A DNA stretch of 64,000 nucleotides. Source: Acidobacteriota bacterium (lineage in GTDB: Bacteria > Acidobacteriota > Thermoanaerobaculia > UBA5066). Of the stretch, positions 10,037 through 17,959 are shown in pieces. The notes beneath the pieces were generated by a model. The model searched no databases and was not told the origin of the DNA. It saw nothing but the letters and a program-made list of their open reading frames with translations. The stretch covers positions 62,001 through 126,000 of the forward strand of contig JAKOVQ010000010.1 in assembly GCA_029781975.1 (NCBI GenBank), given 5' to 3'. The first letter of the stretch is position 1, and each line of letters begins with the position of its first letter. A program made the position numbers and the translations under genes.

Positions 10037-12442
10037 ATGACGATCTCGTTCGGACCGCGCCGCGCCGCCTGGATCGAGGTGGGGCCGCAGGCCCCGCCCC
10101 CGGAGCCGGACCCCCTGGCCGTCCTCGACGCGCTCTACCGCTCGCTCTGCGCGATGCTCTACAACTACGTCCCGACGTCGGGCCACCCCGGGGGCTCGAT
10201 CTCGTCCGGGCGGATCGTCGCGTCGCTCATCTTCGGCCCGATGGACTACGACGTCGCGCACCCGGACCGCGAGGACGCCGACGTCGTCTCGTACGCCGCG
10301 GGACACAAGGCGATGGGCCTGTACGCGATGTGGGCCCTCCGGGACGAGGTCCTCCGCGTCGCCGCGCCCGACCTCCTCCCGTCCAGCGAGGGGCGGAGGC
10401 TCCGCCTCGAGGACCTCCTCGGCTTCCGCCGGAACCCGAAGACCGAAACGCCCCTCTTCCGGCTCCTCTGCGCCAAGCCGCTGGACGGGCACCCGACGCC
10501 CGCCACGCCCTTCGTCCGGCTCGCCACGGGCGCGTCCGGCGTCGGCGTCGCCTCGTCGCTCGGCCTCGCGCTCGGGGCCCTCGACACCTTCGGCGACGAC
10601 GCGCCCCGGGTCCACGTGATCGAGGGGGAGGGGGGGCTGACGCCCGGCCGCGTCGCCGAGGCGCTCGCCTTCGCCGGGACCGCGGGCCTTTCGAACGTCG
10701 TGATGCACGTCGACTGGAACCAGTCGTCGATCGACTCGGACCGGGTGACGCGCGAGGACGAGAAGCCGGGCGACTACGTCCAGTGGACCCCGATGGAGCT
10801 CTTCCACCTGCACGACTGGAACGTCGTCTTCGTCGCCGACGGGCTCGACCCCTCGGCCATCGCGCGCGGGCAGCGCGAGGCGCTCGCGCTCGACAACGGG
10901 CAGCCGACCGCGGTGGTCTACCGGACGAAGAAAGGGTACGGCTACGGGATCGAGGGACGCGCGTCCCACGGGGCGGGGCACAAGCTCTGCGCCCCCGGCT
11001 TCTACGAGGCGCTCCTCCCGTCCGTCCGCGAGAGCGCCCTCGCGGTGCCGTCGTGCGGCCCCGGCGAGACCCGCTGCTCCGCCGGACGGGACGCGGAGGT
11101 GGTGGAGGAGTGCTTCTGGAGCTCGCTCAGCATCGTCCGGAGCGTCCTCGAGACGAACCGCCCCGTCGCCGAGGCCCTCGCGGCCCGGCTGCGCGAGGCG
11201 CGCGAGAGGCTGAGGCGGCGCGGCCGCAAGCCGCGCGCCGGGGCTTCCGACGTGAGGAAGGTCTACGAGGCGGCGCGGGTGAGCGAGGTGCCGGCGGACC
11301 TCGAGCTGGCGCCCGGGACGGAGACGACCCTCCGCGGGCAGCTGGGGAAGGCGCTCGCCCACTTCAACCAGCTCTCGGGGGGAGCGCTCTTCGTCGCCGC
11401 GGCCGACCTCCTCGGGTCGACCAGCGTGAGCGACGGGGCGAAGGGGTTCCCCGCCGGCTTCTTCCACGCCCGAGCGAACCGCGGCTCCCGGACCCTCGCG
11501 GTGGGAGGGATCTGCGAGGACGCCATCGCCGGCGTCCTCTCCGGCCTCTCTTCGTTCGGCCGCCACCTGGGGGCGGGAGCCTCCTACGGCGCCTTCATCG
11601 CCCCGCTCGGCCACGTCGCCGCGCGCCTCCACGCCATCGGCAACCAGGCGCGCGCCTCGGCGACCGGCCAGCCCTACCACCCGATGGTCCTGATCTGCGC
11701 GCACGCGGGGCTGAAGACGGGCGAGGACGGTCCGACCCACGCCGACCCGCAGCCCCTCCAGCTGCTGCAGGAGAACTTCCCGCCGGGAACGGCCATCACC
11801 CTGACGCCGTGGGAGCCTCAGGAGGTCTACCCGCTCCTCGCGGCGGCCCTGGCGAATCGGCCCGCCCTGATCGCCCCGTTCGTCACGCGGCCGGCCGAGC
11901 GGGTCCCCGACCGGACCGCCCTCGGGCTCGCCCCGGCCTGGCACGCGGCGCAGGGGCTCTACCTCCTCCGCCGCGCCAGCGGCGTCCCGGACGGCGTCGT
12001 CGTCCTGCAGGAGTCCGCCGCCACCTACGCGTTCGTCGAGGAGGCTCTCCCGCTCCTCTCCAAGGCAGGCGTCGACGTGGAGGCTTTCGTCGTCACGAGC
12101 GCCGAGCTCTTCGACCTCCTCCCGCACGCGGCCCGGGACAGGATCTACCCGGAGGAAAAGGCGCGGGTGGCGATGGGGATCACCGGCTTCACGAAGGCGA
12201 CCCTCTACCGCTGGGTCGTCTCCGACTTCGGGCGGGAGCGGAGCCTCCACCCCTTCCGGCACGGCCGCTTCCTCGGGAGCGGGCCGGGGCGTGCCGTCGT
12301 CGCCGAGGCGGGGCTCGACGGCGAGAGCCAGGCGCGCGCGATCGTCCGGTACGTGGAGGAGCTGAGGGCGCGCCGGGCGTCTTCACCAGCCGCGGCGGCG
12401 ACCGCTCGCGCCGAGGAGGCGGCCCCGGCCCGGGAGACCTGA
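10037..12442 (+). CDS. Transketolase, long form
   Basis: An 801-residue thiamine-diphosphate enzyme of the transketolase family, moving two-carbon ketol units in the pentose phosphate pathway. Visible motifs: SGHPGGS with H50, the AAGHKAMGLYA block, GASGVGVASSLGLALG, and the cofactor motif as GEGGLTPGRVAEAL instead of the usual GDG. The catalytic-Glu region of the PYR domain is GGICEDAIAGVLSGL, and GPTHADPQPLQLLQ lies in the second half. It is about 120 residues longer than ordinary transketolases, with an insert around residues 340-420 rich in Arg/Glu and a charged Ala-rich tail. A strong GGAGGAGGTG precedes the ATG. The gene upstream is a dead aminotransferase. Because of the changed motif, a transketolase-like enzyme with another donor is possible. 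Confidence 0.85.
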   Translation: MTISFGPRRAAWIEVGPQAPPPEPDPLAVLDALYRSLCAMLYNYVPTSGHPGGSISSGRIVASLIFGPMDYDVAHPDREDADVVSYAAGHKAMGLYAMWALRDEVLRVAAPDLLPSSEGRRLRLEDLLGFRRNPKTETPLFRLLCAKPLDGHPTPATPFVRLATGASGVGVASSLGLALGALDTFGDDAPRVHVIEGEGGLTPGRVAEALAFAGTAGLSNVVMHVDWNQSSIDSDRVTREDEKPGDYVQWTPMELFHLHDWNVVFVADGLDPSAIARGQREALALDNGQPTAVVYRTKKGYGYGIEGRASHGAGHKLCAPGFYEALLPSVRESALAVPSCGPGETRCSAGRDAEVVEECFWSSLSIVRSVLETNRPVAEALAARLREARERLRRRGRKPRAGASDVRKVYEAARVSEVPADLELAPGTETTLRGQLGKALAHFNQLSGGALFVAAADLLGSTSVSDGAKGFPAGFFHARANRGSRTLAVGGICEDAIAGVLSGLSSFGRHLGAGASYGAFIAPLGHVAARLHAIGNQARASATGQPYHPMVLICAHAGLKTGEDGPTHADPQPLQLLQENFPPGTAITLTPWEPQEVYPLLAAALANRPALIAPFVTRPAERVPDRTALGLAPAWHAAQGLYLLRRASGVPDGVVVLQESAATYAFVEEALPLLSKAGVDVEAFVVTSAELFDLLPHAARDRIYPEEKARVAMGITGFTKATLYRWVVSDFGRERSLHPFRHGRFLGSGPGRAVVAEAGLDGESQARAIVRYVEELRARRASSPAAAATARAEEAAPARET

Positions 12443-12445
12443 CGG

Positions 12446-12467
12446 GGACGCCGAGAACCCGGCGTCC
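12446..12467 (+). terminator. Weak stem-loop after the transketolase gene
   Basis: Inverted repeat GGACGCCG / CGGCGTCC with a 6-nt loop directly after the transketolase stop. No T tract follows, so this may be an RNA-stabilising hairpin rather than a true terminator. Confidence 0.35.
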
Positions 12468-12499
12468 TCCCGCCGCGTACCACGCTCCGGAGGGCCCCG

Positions 12500-12700
12500 A
12501 TGGCGAAGTTCCTGCTCTGGCTCCTGCTCCTCGTCGTCTGCTGGCCCCTGGCGCTCCTCGCGCTCGTCCTCTACCCGTTCGTCTGGCTCCTGGCCCTCCC
12601 GTTCCGTCTCCTCGGGATCGCCGTCGAGGGGATCCTGGAGCTCGTCAAGGCCCTCTTCCTCCTCCCCGCGCGGCTCCTCGGCGGGGCGCGGGGGGCCTGA
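12500..12700 (+). CDS. Small hydrophobic membrane protein
   Basis: A 66-residue protein, almost entirely hydrophobic. Two or three membrane-spanning stretches rich in Leu/Val/Ala/Trp are separated by single polar turns (YPFVW, PFRLLG), and the protein ends in LLGGARGA. A GGAGG lies 6 nt before the ATG, supporting real translation. Function unknown. Neighbours give no clear hint: transketolase upstream, hydrolase downstream on its own promoter. Confidence 0.65.
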   Translation: MAKFLLWLLLLVVCWPLALLALVLYPFVWLLALPFRLLGIAVEGILELVKALFLLPARLLGGARGA

Positions 12701-12757
12701 GGGGCGAGGACCCGTCCGGCGGAGCCGGTCCGGCCTCGCGGTCGGCCGCGCCCCGTC

Positions 12758-12769
12758 TACCATGAGCGG
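12758..12769 (+). promoter_or_regulatory. Putative -10 (TACCAT) of a leaderless promoter for the hydrolase
   Basis: TACCAT at 12758-12763 ends 6 nt before the ATG at 12770. No ribosome site is present. Confidence 0.45.
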
Positions 12770-13528
12770 ATGAGCGCTTCCCCCCAGCCCGACGAGGCGG
12801 TGGTCCCGATCGAGGTCCCGCTCCGCCTCCTCGCCCGCCCCGCCTCCGGCCCCGGCCCCTGGCCCGTCGTCCTCGGGTTCCACGGCTACGCGATGGACGC
12901 CCCCTCTCTCTACCCGGTCCTCGCCCGGATGGTCCCCGACGAGGCCTTCCTGGTCGTCGTGGAGGGCCCCCAGTCGACGTTCGTCCCCGGCGCCGAGCTC
13001 GGGCCCGACGGCTCGCGCGGCTTTCACTGGGGGGTGAGCCCGCGCGCGGAGGACAACCGCGCCGTCCACCGGGCCGGCGTCGCGGCCGCGATCCGCTGGG
13101 CCGTCGCGCACGGCGGCGACCGGTCCGCCGTCTCGCTCGTCGCCTTCAGCCAGCCCTGCTCCTTCAACTACCGCCTCGCCCTCGACCCGCCGCACGGCGT
13201 TCCGCTCCGCGCCGTCGTCGGGATCTGCGGCGGGCTCCCCGGCGAGTGGACCGACGTCTCCGCCGGAACGGAGGCGTCCCGCAGGACGGCGGCCCTCCAC
13301 GTCTCGACGCGCCAGGATCCCTTCTACCCGGAGGAGAGGATCGGAGCCTTCGGGGAGCGGCTCGCGTCGCGCTTCGGCCACGCCGAGCACCGCTTCTTCG
13401 ACGGGGGGCACCGAATCCCGGGCGCCGCCCTGGGCGAAGTGCGGCTCTTCCTCGCCCGGCACGGGCGCGCGGGCCCGGTCCCCGCCGCCGCAAAGCCGCC
13501 GCAAAGTAGCGGGGCCGCACGGACGTGA
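12770..13528 (+). CDS. Alpha/beta hydrolase of the carboxylesterase/phospholipase type
   Basis: A 252-residue soluble alpha/beta hydrolase. VVLGFHGYAMDA is the oxyanion-hole strand, LVAFSQPCSFN the nucleophile elbow with Ser, TRQDPFYPEERI supplies the acid Asp and DGGHRIP the His. The elbow reads A-F-S-Q-P rather than G-F-S-Q-G, so both flanking glycines are replaced. The overall pattern still fits the LYPLA/carboxylesterase family. No signal peptide. The stop overlaps the UbiD-type start (GTGA at 13525-13528), so both are made from one message and possibly act on the same aromatic or ester substrate; that link is an inference. Confidence 0.8.
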   Translation: MSASPQPDEAVVPIEVPLRLLARPASGPGPWPVVLGFHGYAMDAPSLYPVLARMVPDEAFLVVVEGPQSTFVPGAELGPDGSRGFHWGVSPRAEDNRAVHRAGVAAAIRWAVAHGGDRSAVSLVAFSQPCSFNYRLALDPPHGVPLRAVVGICGGLPGEWTDVSAGTEASRRTAALHVSTRQDPFYPEERIGAFGERLASRFGHAEHRFFDGGHRIPGAALGEVRLFLARHGRAGPVPAAAKPPQSSGAART

Positions 13529-15276
13529 GAGACCTCCGCGCCTTCCTCTCCGCCCTCCGCGCCGAGCGCGACCTCGTCGAGGTCGAGGCCGAGGTCGACC
13601 CGCGCCTCGAGATCCCCGAGATCCACCGCCGCGTCATCGAGGCGGGGGGGCCCGCGCTCCTCTTCCGCCGGCCGAAGGGGTGCGACCTCCCCGTCGTGAC
13701 GAACCTCTTCGGGACCCGGAAGCGGATCGACCTGGCCTTCGGCGCCCGGCCCCTCGAGTTCGTGAGGGCGGCGGTCCGCGCGGCGGGCGAGCTCCTCCCG
13801 CCGACGCCCGCGAAGCTCTGGCGCGAGCGCGGGCTCCTCGCGGCGGCGCTCCGGGTGGGGACGTCCCGCGCCGGCCGGGCTCCGGTGACCGAGGTGGTGG
13901 AGGACGACGTCGACCTCGCGCGCCTCCCCGCGCTGACGCAATGGCCCCTGGACGGCGGCCCGTTCCTGACGCTCCCCCTCGTCTACACCGAGCACCCGGA
14001 GCGGCACGAGCACAACCTCGGGATGTACCGGATCCAGATCCACGAGAAGCGCCTCACCGGCATCCACTGGCAGATCGGCAAGGGGGGCGGCTTCCACTAC
14101 CACGTCGCCGAGTCGCGCGGCGAGGCGCTCCCGGTGACCATCTTCCTCGGCGGCCCCCCCGCCCTCATCCTCGGCGCCGTCGCGCCGCTCCCCGAGGGAG
14201 TCCCCGAGCTCCTCCTCTCCTCGCTCCTCCTGGGGAGCCGGCTCCCGATGGCGGAGGTCCCGGAGCACCCGCACCGCCTCGTGGCGGACGCCGAGATCGC
14301 CCTCGTGGGGAAGGTCCCGCCGAAGGTCCGCCGCGCCGAGGGGCCGTTCGGCGACCACTACGGCTACTACTCGCTCGCGCACGACTACCCGGTCTTCGAG
14401 GTCTCGCGCCTCTACCGGCGGCACGACGCGATCTTCCCGGCGACCGTCGTCGGCAAGCCGCGGCAGGAGGACTTCTTCATCGGGGACTACCTGCAGGAGC
14501 TCCTCTCGCCCCTCTTCCCCCTCGTCATGCCGAGCGTCGTCGACCTCTGGAGCTACGGCGACACCGGCTTCCACTCGCTGGCGGCGGCGGTCGTGAAGGA
14601 CCGCTACGGGCGCGAGGCGATGGTCTCGGCGTTCCGGATCCTGGGCGAAGGGCAGCTGTCTCTGACGAAGTTCCTCCTCCTCACCGACGCCCGGCGGGAC
14701 CTGCGCGACTTCCGCGGGCTCCTCGCCCACGTTCTTTCGCGCTGCCGGTTCGAGACCGACCTGTTCATCTTCTCGAACCTCGCGATGGACACCCTCGACT
14801 ACACGGGACCCCGGGTGAACGAGGGGTCGAAGGGGGTCCTCGCGGGGCTCGGCGAGGCGGTCCGCGACCTGCCGCAGCTCTTCGAGGGGCCTCTCCCGGC
14901 CGGCGCCGTCGCCGCCTCGGCGTTCGGTCCCGGCGCCCTCTGCGTCTCGGGCCCGGCCTTCGCCGACGACCGCTCCTACGCCTCGCGGCTCGCCCGCGAC
15001 CCCGCCGTGGCGGGCTGGCCGCTCGTGGCTCTCGTCGACGACGCCGACGCCGCCGCCCGCGACGACCGCTCGTTCCTCTGGCACGTCTTCACCCGCTTCG
15101 AGCCGGGGGCCGACGTCCACGCGGCGCGGACCGACGTCGTCCGCAACCACCTCGCCCTGACGCCCCCCGTCGTCCTCGACGCGCGGACGAAGCCGTGGAT
15201 GCCCGGGACGGTCGAGCCCGACCCGGAGACGGTGGCCCTCGTCGAGAGGCGCTGGAGGGACTACTTCCCCGGCTGA
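13525..15276 (+). CDS. UbiD family (prenylated-FMN) decarboxylase
   Basis: A 583-residue member of the UbiD family, which uses prenylated FMN to decarboxylate aromatic or alpha,beta-unsaturated acids. It opens with DLRAFLSALRAERDLVEVE, then VTNLFGTRKRI, the HEHNLGMYRIQIHEK block, GPFGDHYGYYS with the acidic and His residues of the active region, and the C-terminal TRFEPGADVH segment. It is longer than E. coli UbiD (about 497 residues), as expected for the larger menaquinone- or aromatic-acid-type members. The GTG start overlaps the hydrolase stop. No prenyltransferase (UbiX) partner is in the window, so the cofactor must come from elsewhere. Substrate unknown. Confidence 0.88.
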   Translation: MRDLRAFLSALRAERDLVEVEAEVDPRLEIPEIHRRVIEAGGPALLFRRPKGCDLPVVTNLFGTRKRIDLAFGARPLEFVRAAVRAAGELLPPTPAKLWRERGLLAAALRVGTSRAGRAPVTEVVEDDVDLARLPALTQWPLDGGPFLTLPLVYTEHPERHEHNLGMYRIQIHEKRLTGIHWQIGKGGGFHYHVAESRGEALPVTIFLGGPPALILGAVAPLPEGVPELLLSSLLLGSRLPMAEVPEHPHRLVADAEIALVGKVPPKVRRAEGPFGDHYGYYSLAHDYPVFEVSRLYRRHDAIFPATVVGKPRQEDFFIGDYLQELLSPLFPLVMPSVVDLWSYGDTGFHSLAAAVVKDRYGREAMVSAFRILGEGQLSLTKFLLLTDARRDLRDFRGLLAHVLSRCRFETDLFIFSNLAMDTLDYTGPRVNEGSKGVLAGLGEAVRDLPQLFEGPLPAGAVAASAFGPGALCVSGPAFADDRSYASRLARDPAVAGWPLVALVDDADAAARDDRSFLWHVFTRFEPGADVHAARTDVVRNHLALTPPVVLDARTKPWMPGTVEPDPETVALVERRWRDYFPG

Positions 15277-15333
15277 GCGGGTTTCGGCGCGGTCCGCGTC
15301 CCTTAAACTCGGGCGATCACGGAGACGCCGCCG

Positions 15334-16380
15334 ATGCGCCACGGGCTGGGGGAGATCCTCGCGGAGTCGGGGGACCTGACTCTGCGAAGGCTGCGCCGCG
15401 CCTCGGAGTGGAGGCGGCTCCACGGCGGCTCGATAGAGCGGGCGCTCCTCGAGACGGGCGCCGTGACCGAGGAGGTGCTCCTCGACGCCCTGTCGAAGGC
15501 GTGCGGACTCCCCGCGGCCTCGCGGGACGTCCTCGCGAGCGCGCCGCGGGAGGTCGTCGACCTCCTTCCCGTGGAGGCGAGGAGGCGGCTCCGCGCGCTC
15601 CCTTTCCGTCTGGAGAACGGCGTCCTCCTCGTCGCCGCGGCGGACCCGGGAAACGCGGTCCTGGAGACCGGGCTGACGGCCTCGACCGGCTTCGACGTCC
15701 GCCTCTACGTCACCCCCGAGCCGATCCTCGACGAGTTCCTCGAGGCGAGGAGCGGACCGGGTGCGGCCGAGGTCCCCGAGCCCACCGAGGTCCCCGCCGT
15801 CACCGCCGCCACCGAGGTCACCGAGGCCCCCAGGACCCCCCAGGCCGCCGCCGCGGAGGAGCCGTCTGCCGCGCCGGTGCCGGGCCCGGACGCTCCCCCA
15901 CCCGCAGCCGGCTCGTCCCGCGCGGACCGCCCCGCGGCTCCGGGGCCCCCTCCCCCCCTGAGCTCGGTCACCGCGACCGGGCCGATCGCGCGGCTCGCCC
16001 GCGCGCTCCTCGCGGAGGCGATCGACCTCGAGGCCGAGACGGCCGAGGTGGGACTGGAGAAAGGGAAGGGGTTCGTCCGGACGCTCGCGGCCGGCCGGGC
16101 CGCGACGTCCCGCCCGCTCCCCCCGACCGTCGTCCCCGCGCTCGTGGCCTGGTTCGTCGACCGGAGCCGCCCGTCGGGCCCGTTCGACGAGGGAGGGATC
16201 GTCCTCTCGCGCGACGGGAGGAGGCGGCACGTCGAGGTCTCTCCCCGCGCGGACGGTGGGGTCTGGCTCATCTTCGGGGCCGACGCGGCCGCCGCTCCCC
16301 TCCCTCCCGCGGCGGACGGCTGCACGCACGAGGGGAGCGGCGGGGAGGTCTTCTGCCCGCGCTGCGGCGCTCCCGTCTGA
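15334..16380 (+). CDS. MshEN (GspE N-terminal) domain protein with C-terminal Cys motif
   Basis: A 348-residue protein. Residues 1-140 match the MshEN/GspE N-terminal domain (GLGEILAESGDLT, then IERALLETGAVTEEVLLDAL and CGLPA), a module that in other proteins binds c-di-GMP or docks secretion ATPases. No Walker motifs follow, so it is not a type II/IV secretion ATPase. A Pro/Ala/Thr-rich linker (about 145-210) leads to a second small domain of unknown type (215-320). The tail has C-T-H followed by CPRCGAPV, resembling a partial zinc ribbon. A TAAACT hexamer and GGAG precede the ATG. A c-di-GMP effector role is inferred; the GGDEF-EAL gene is at 28861. Confidence 0.7.
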   Translation: MRHGLGEILAESGDLTLRRLRRASEWRRLHGGSIERALLETGAVTEEVLLDALSKACGLPAASRDVLASAPREVVDLLPVEARRRLRALPFRLENGVLLVAAADPGNAVLETGLTASTGFDVRLYVTPEPILDEFLEARSGPGAAEVPEPTEVPAVTAATEVTEAPRTPQAAAAEEPSAAPVPGPDAPPPAAGSSRADRPAAPGPPPPLSSVTATGPIARLARALLAEAIDLEAETAEVGLEKGKGFVRTLAAGRAATSRPLPPTVVPALVAWFVDRSRPSGPFDEGGIVLSRDGRRRHVEVSPRADGGVWLIFGADAAAAPLPPAADGCTHEGSGGEVFCPRCGAPV

Positions 16381-16390
16381 GCCGGAGCGG

Positions 16391-16412
16391 GCCGGCCGCC
16401 GGAGCGGCCGGC
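16391..16412. terminator. Symmetrical stem-loop between convergent genes
   Basis: A perfect 9-bp stem (arms 16391-16399 and 16404-16412) with a CGGA tetraloop lies between the MshEN gene and the outer-membrane gene. No T tract on either side, so bidirectional termination is only likely by position. Confidence 0.5.
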
Positions 16413-16453
16413 GAGGACGGGCGTCGCGCTCCGGGCCGCGGCCGGGACGCCCG

Positions 16454-17959
16454 TCAGAACCTGTAGAAGAGCGAGGCCGAGAAGAGGCGCGAGCTGCGGC
16501 CGGCGTCGAAGGCGACGTCGAACGAGAGGCGGCCGTTCAGCGTCGCCCCGATGCCGCCGGTGAAGTGGTCGTCCGGCTTCCCGCCGTCGTAGACGGTCCT
16601 GACGCCCCCCGAGTAGGGCGGGTCGGTCATCGGGTAGGGCGTGCCGCTCCCGTCCAGGACCGCGAGCTCGCCCGTCACCCCCTGCCTCGGCTCACGCCGG
16701 TAGCCGAGCCTGAAGGCGAGGAGGAGAGAGCGCGTGGTCGAGGCGTACTCCACGCCGACGCGGGGGATCACGGCGTCCGAGGGGGGCTTCAGCGTCGCGA
16801 GGGCGCCGTCGATGGGGAAGCCGGCGGGCCCGACGAGGCCGCTGTACGAGACGACCGGCAGCTGCCGGTCGACGAAGTCGGAGTAGGCGACCCACTGCCC
16901 CTCGGCCGCGAGCGTCAGGCCGGGGAACGGCTGCCAGGCCAGGCCGAGGGCGGCGTCCCGCGGCACCCGGAGGGAGAGCTCCCGCTCCTCCTGCCCCTGG
17001 AGCGAGGGAGGGACGTCGCCTCCGAGGACGAGCGTCCCCTTGTGGCGTCCCGACTGGCGGTAGACGGCGCCCGCCGTCAGCGTCCCGTCGGGGAGGAGGT
17101 CCGCGTGGACCCCGACGACGAACCCCACGGGGGTGCCGCCGAAGTCGCGGACACCGAGGGTGATCGTCTTCGTCTCGATCAGCGTCGGCGTGAGGTAGTT
17201 GGTCGTGACGATCCGGTGGCTCCCCCTGGAGTCCCCCTCGAGTTCGAACGTCATCCGGCTGACGCTGACGCCGGCGCCGAGGCGGAGCCGGTCGGTGACG
17301 CGGTACGCGGCGGAGACCCCGTAGACGCGGCTCTCGAGCGAGACCGCCCCGTGCTCGCGGTACTCGAAGAGGAAGTCGCGCCGCGTGGAGCCGCCGGAGC
17401 GGTTGTCGCGCATCTCGAGGTAGGCGTAGCCGTCGGCCCCCGGGTCGCCGTGGAACGCGAGGTTCACCGAGTAGCTGACGGCGGCGACCAGCCGGCGGGA
17501 GACGGGGATCACGACCCCCGCGTACTCGACGCCCGAGAGGGTCCCGCCGAGGTCGGAGTTGACGCCCCGCGGGTCGGGGTACGGGGCCGTGAGCGCGCCC
17601 GTGGCGGTGGAGCGCGCCGTGACGAGCCCGATGACCGAGTCGGTCCGCTTGAACGAGATTCCGGCCTCGACGGTCGAGAGGAGCCCCAGCCCCGCCGGGT
17701 TCGCCAGGGCCGCCGTGGCGTCGTCCGCGATGGCGGTGAAGGCGCCCCCCATCGCCAGCGACTTCCCTCCGGGGTTGGCGAGGTTGTACGAGACCTTCGA
17801 GAGGAGAGCCGAGTCGATCTGCGCCGACACGGGACGGGCCGCCAGGAGGAGGATCGCGGCGGACCCTGCCCGCGCGGCGAAAGGAGCGAAGGAAGCGAAG
17901 GCTGCCAGGGGACGGAAAGGTGAGGAGGGGGCGAGCGTCGCGCGGCTTCGCAGGGTCAT
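16454..17959 (-). CDS. Outer-membrane beta-barrel protein (OmpP1/FadL- or PorV-like)
   Basis: A 501-residue exported protein. The signal region ends near ARPVSAQ (about residue 47). The mature start contains SLAMGGAFTAIADDATAALANPAGL, the MGGAF/NPAG signature shared by FadL/OmpP1 and PorV-type barrels. The rest is alternating amphipathic beta strands, and the protein ends in SASLFYRF, the terminal Phe typical of barrel insertion. The ATG at 17959 overlaps the stop of the upstream kinase (TCAT at 17956-17959), so it is translationally coupled to it. The family carries hydrophobic substrates or serves as a secretion accessory; which applies here is open. Coupling to a kinase is unusual. Confidence 0.85.
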   Translation of the reverse strand: MTLRSRATLAPSSPFRPLAAFASFAPFAARAGSAAILLLAARPVSAQIDSALLSKVSYNLANPGGKSLAMGGAFTAIADDATAALANPAGLGLLSTVEAGISFKRTDSVIGLVTARSTATGALTAPYPDPRGVNSDLGGTLSGVEYAGVVIPVSRRLVAAVSYSVNLAFHGDPGADGYAYLEMRDNRSGGSTRRDFLFEYREHGAVSLESRVYGVSAAYRVTDRLRLGAGVSVSRMTFELEGDSRGSHRIVTTNYLTPTLIETKTITLGVRDFGGTPVGFVVGVHADLLPDGTLTAGAVYRQSGRHKGTLVLGGDVPPSLQGQEERELSLRVPRDAALGLAWQPFPGLTLAAEGQWVAYSDFVDRQLPVVSYSGLVGPAGFPIDGALATLKPPSDAVIPRVGVEYASTTRSLLLAFRLGYRREPRQGVTGELAVLDGSGTPYPMTDPPYSGGVRTVYDGGKPDDHFTGGIGATLNGRLSFDVAFDAGRSSRLFSASLFYRF

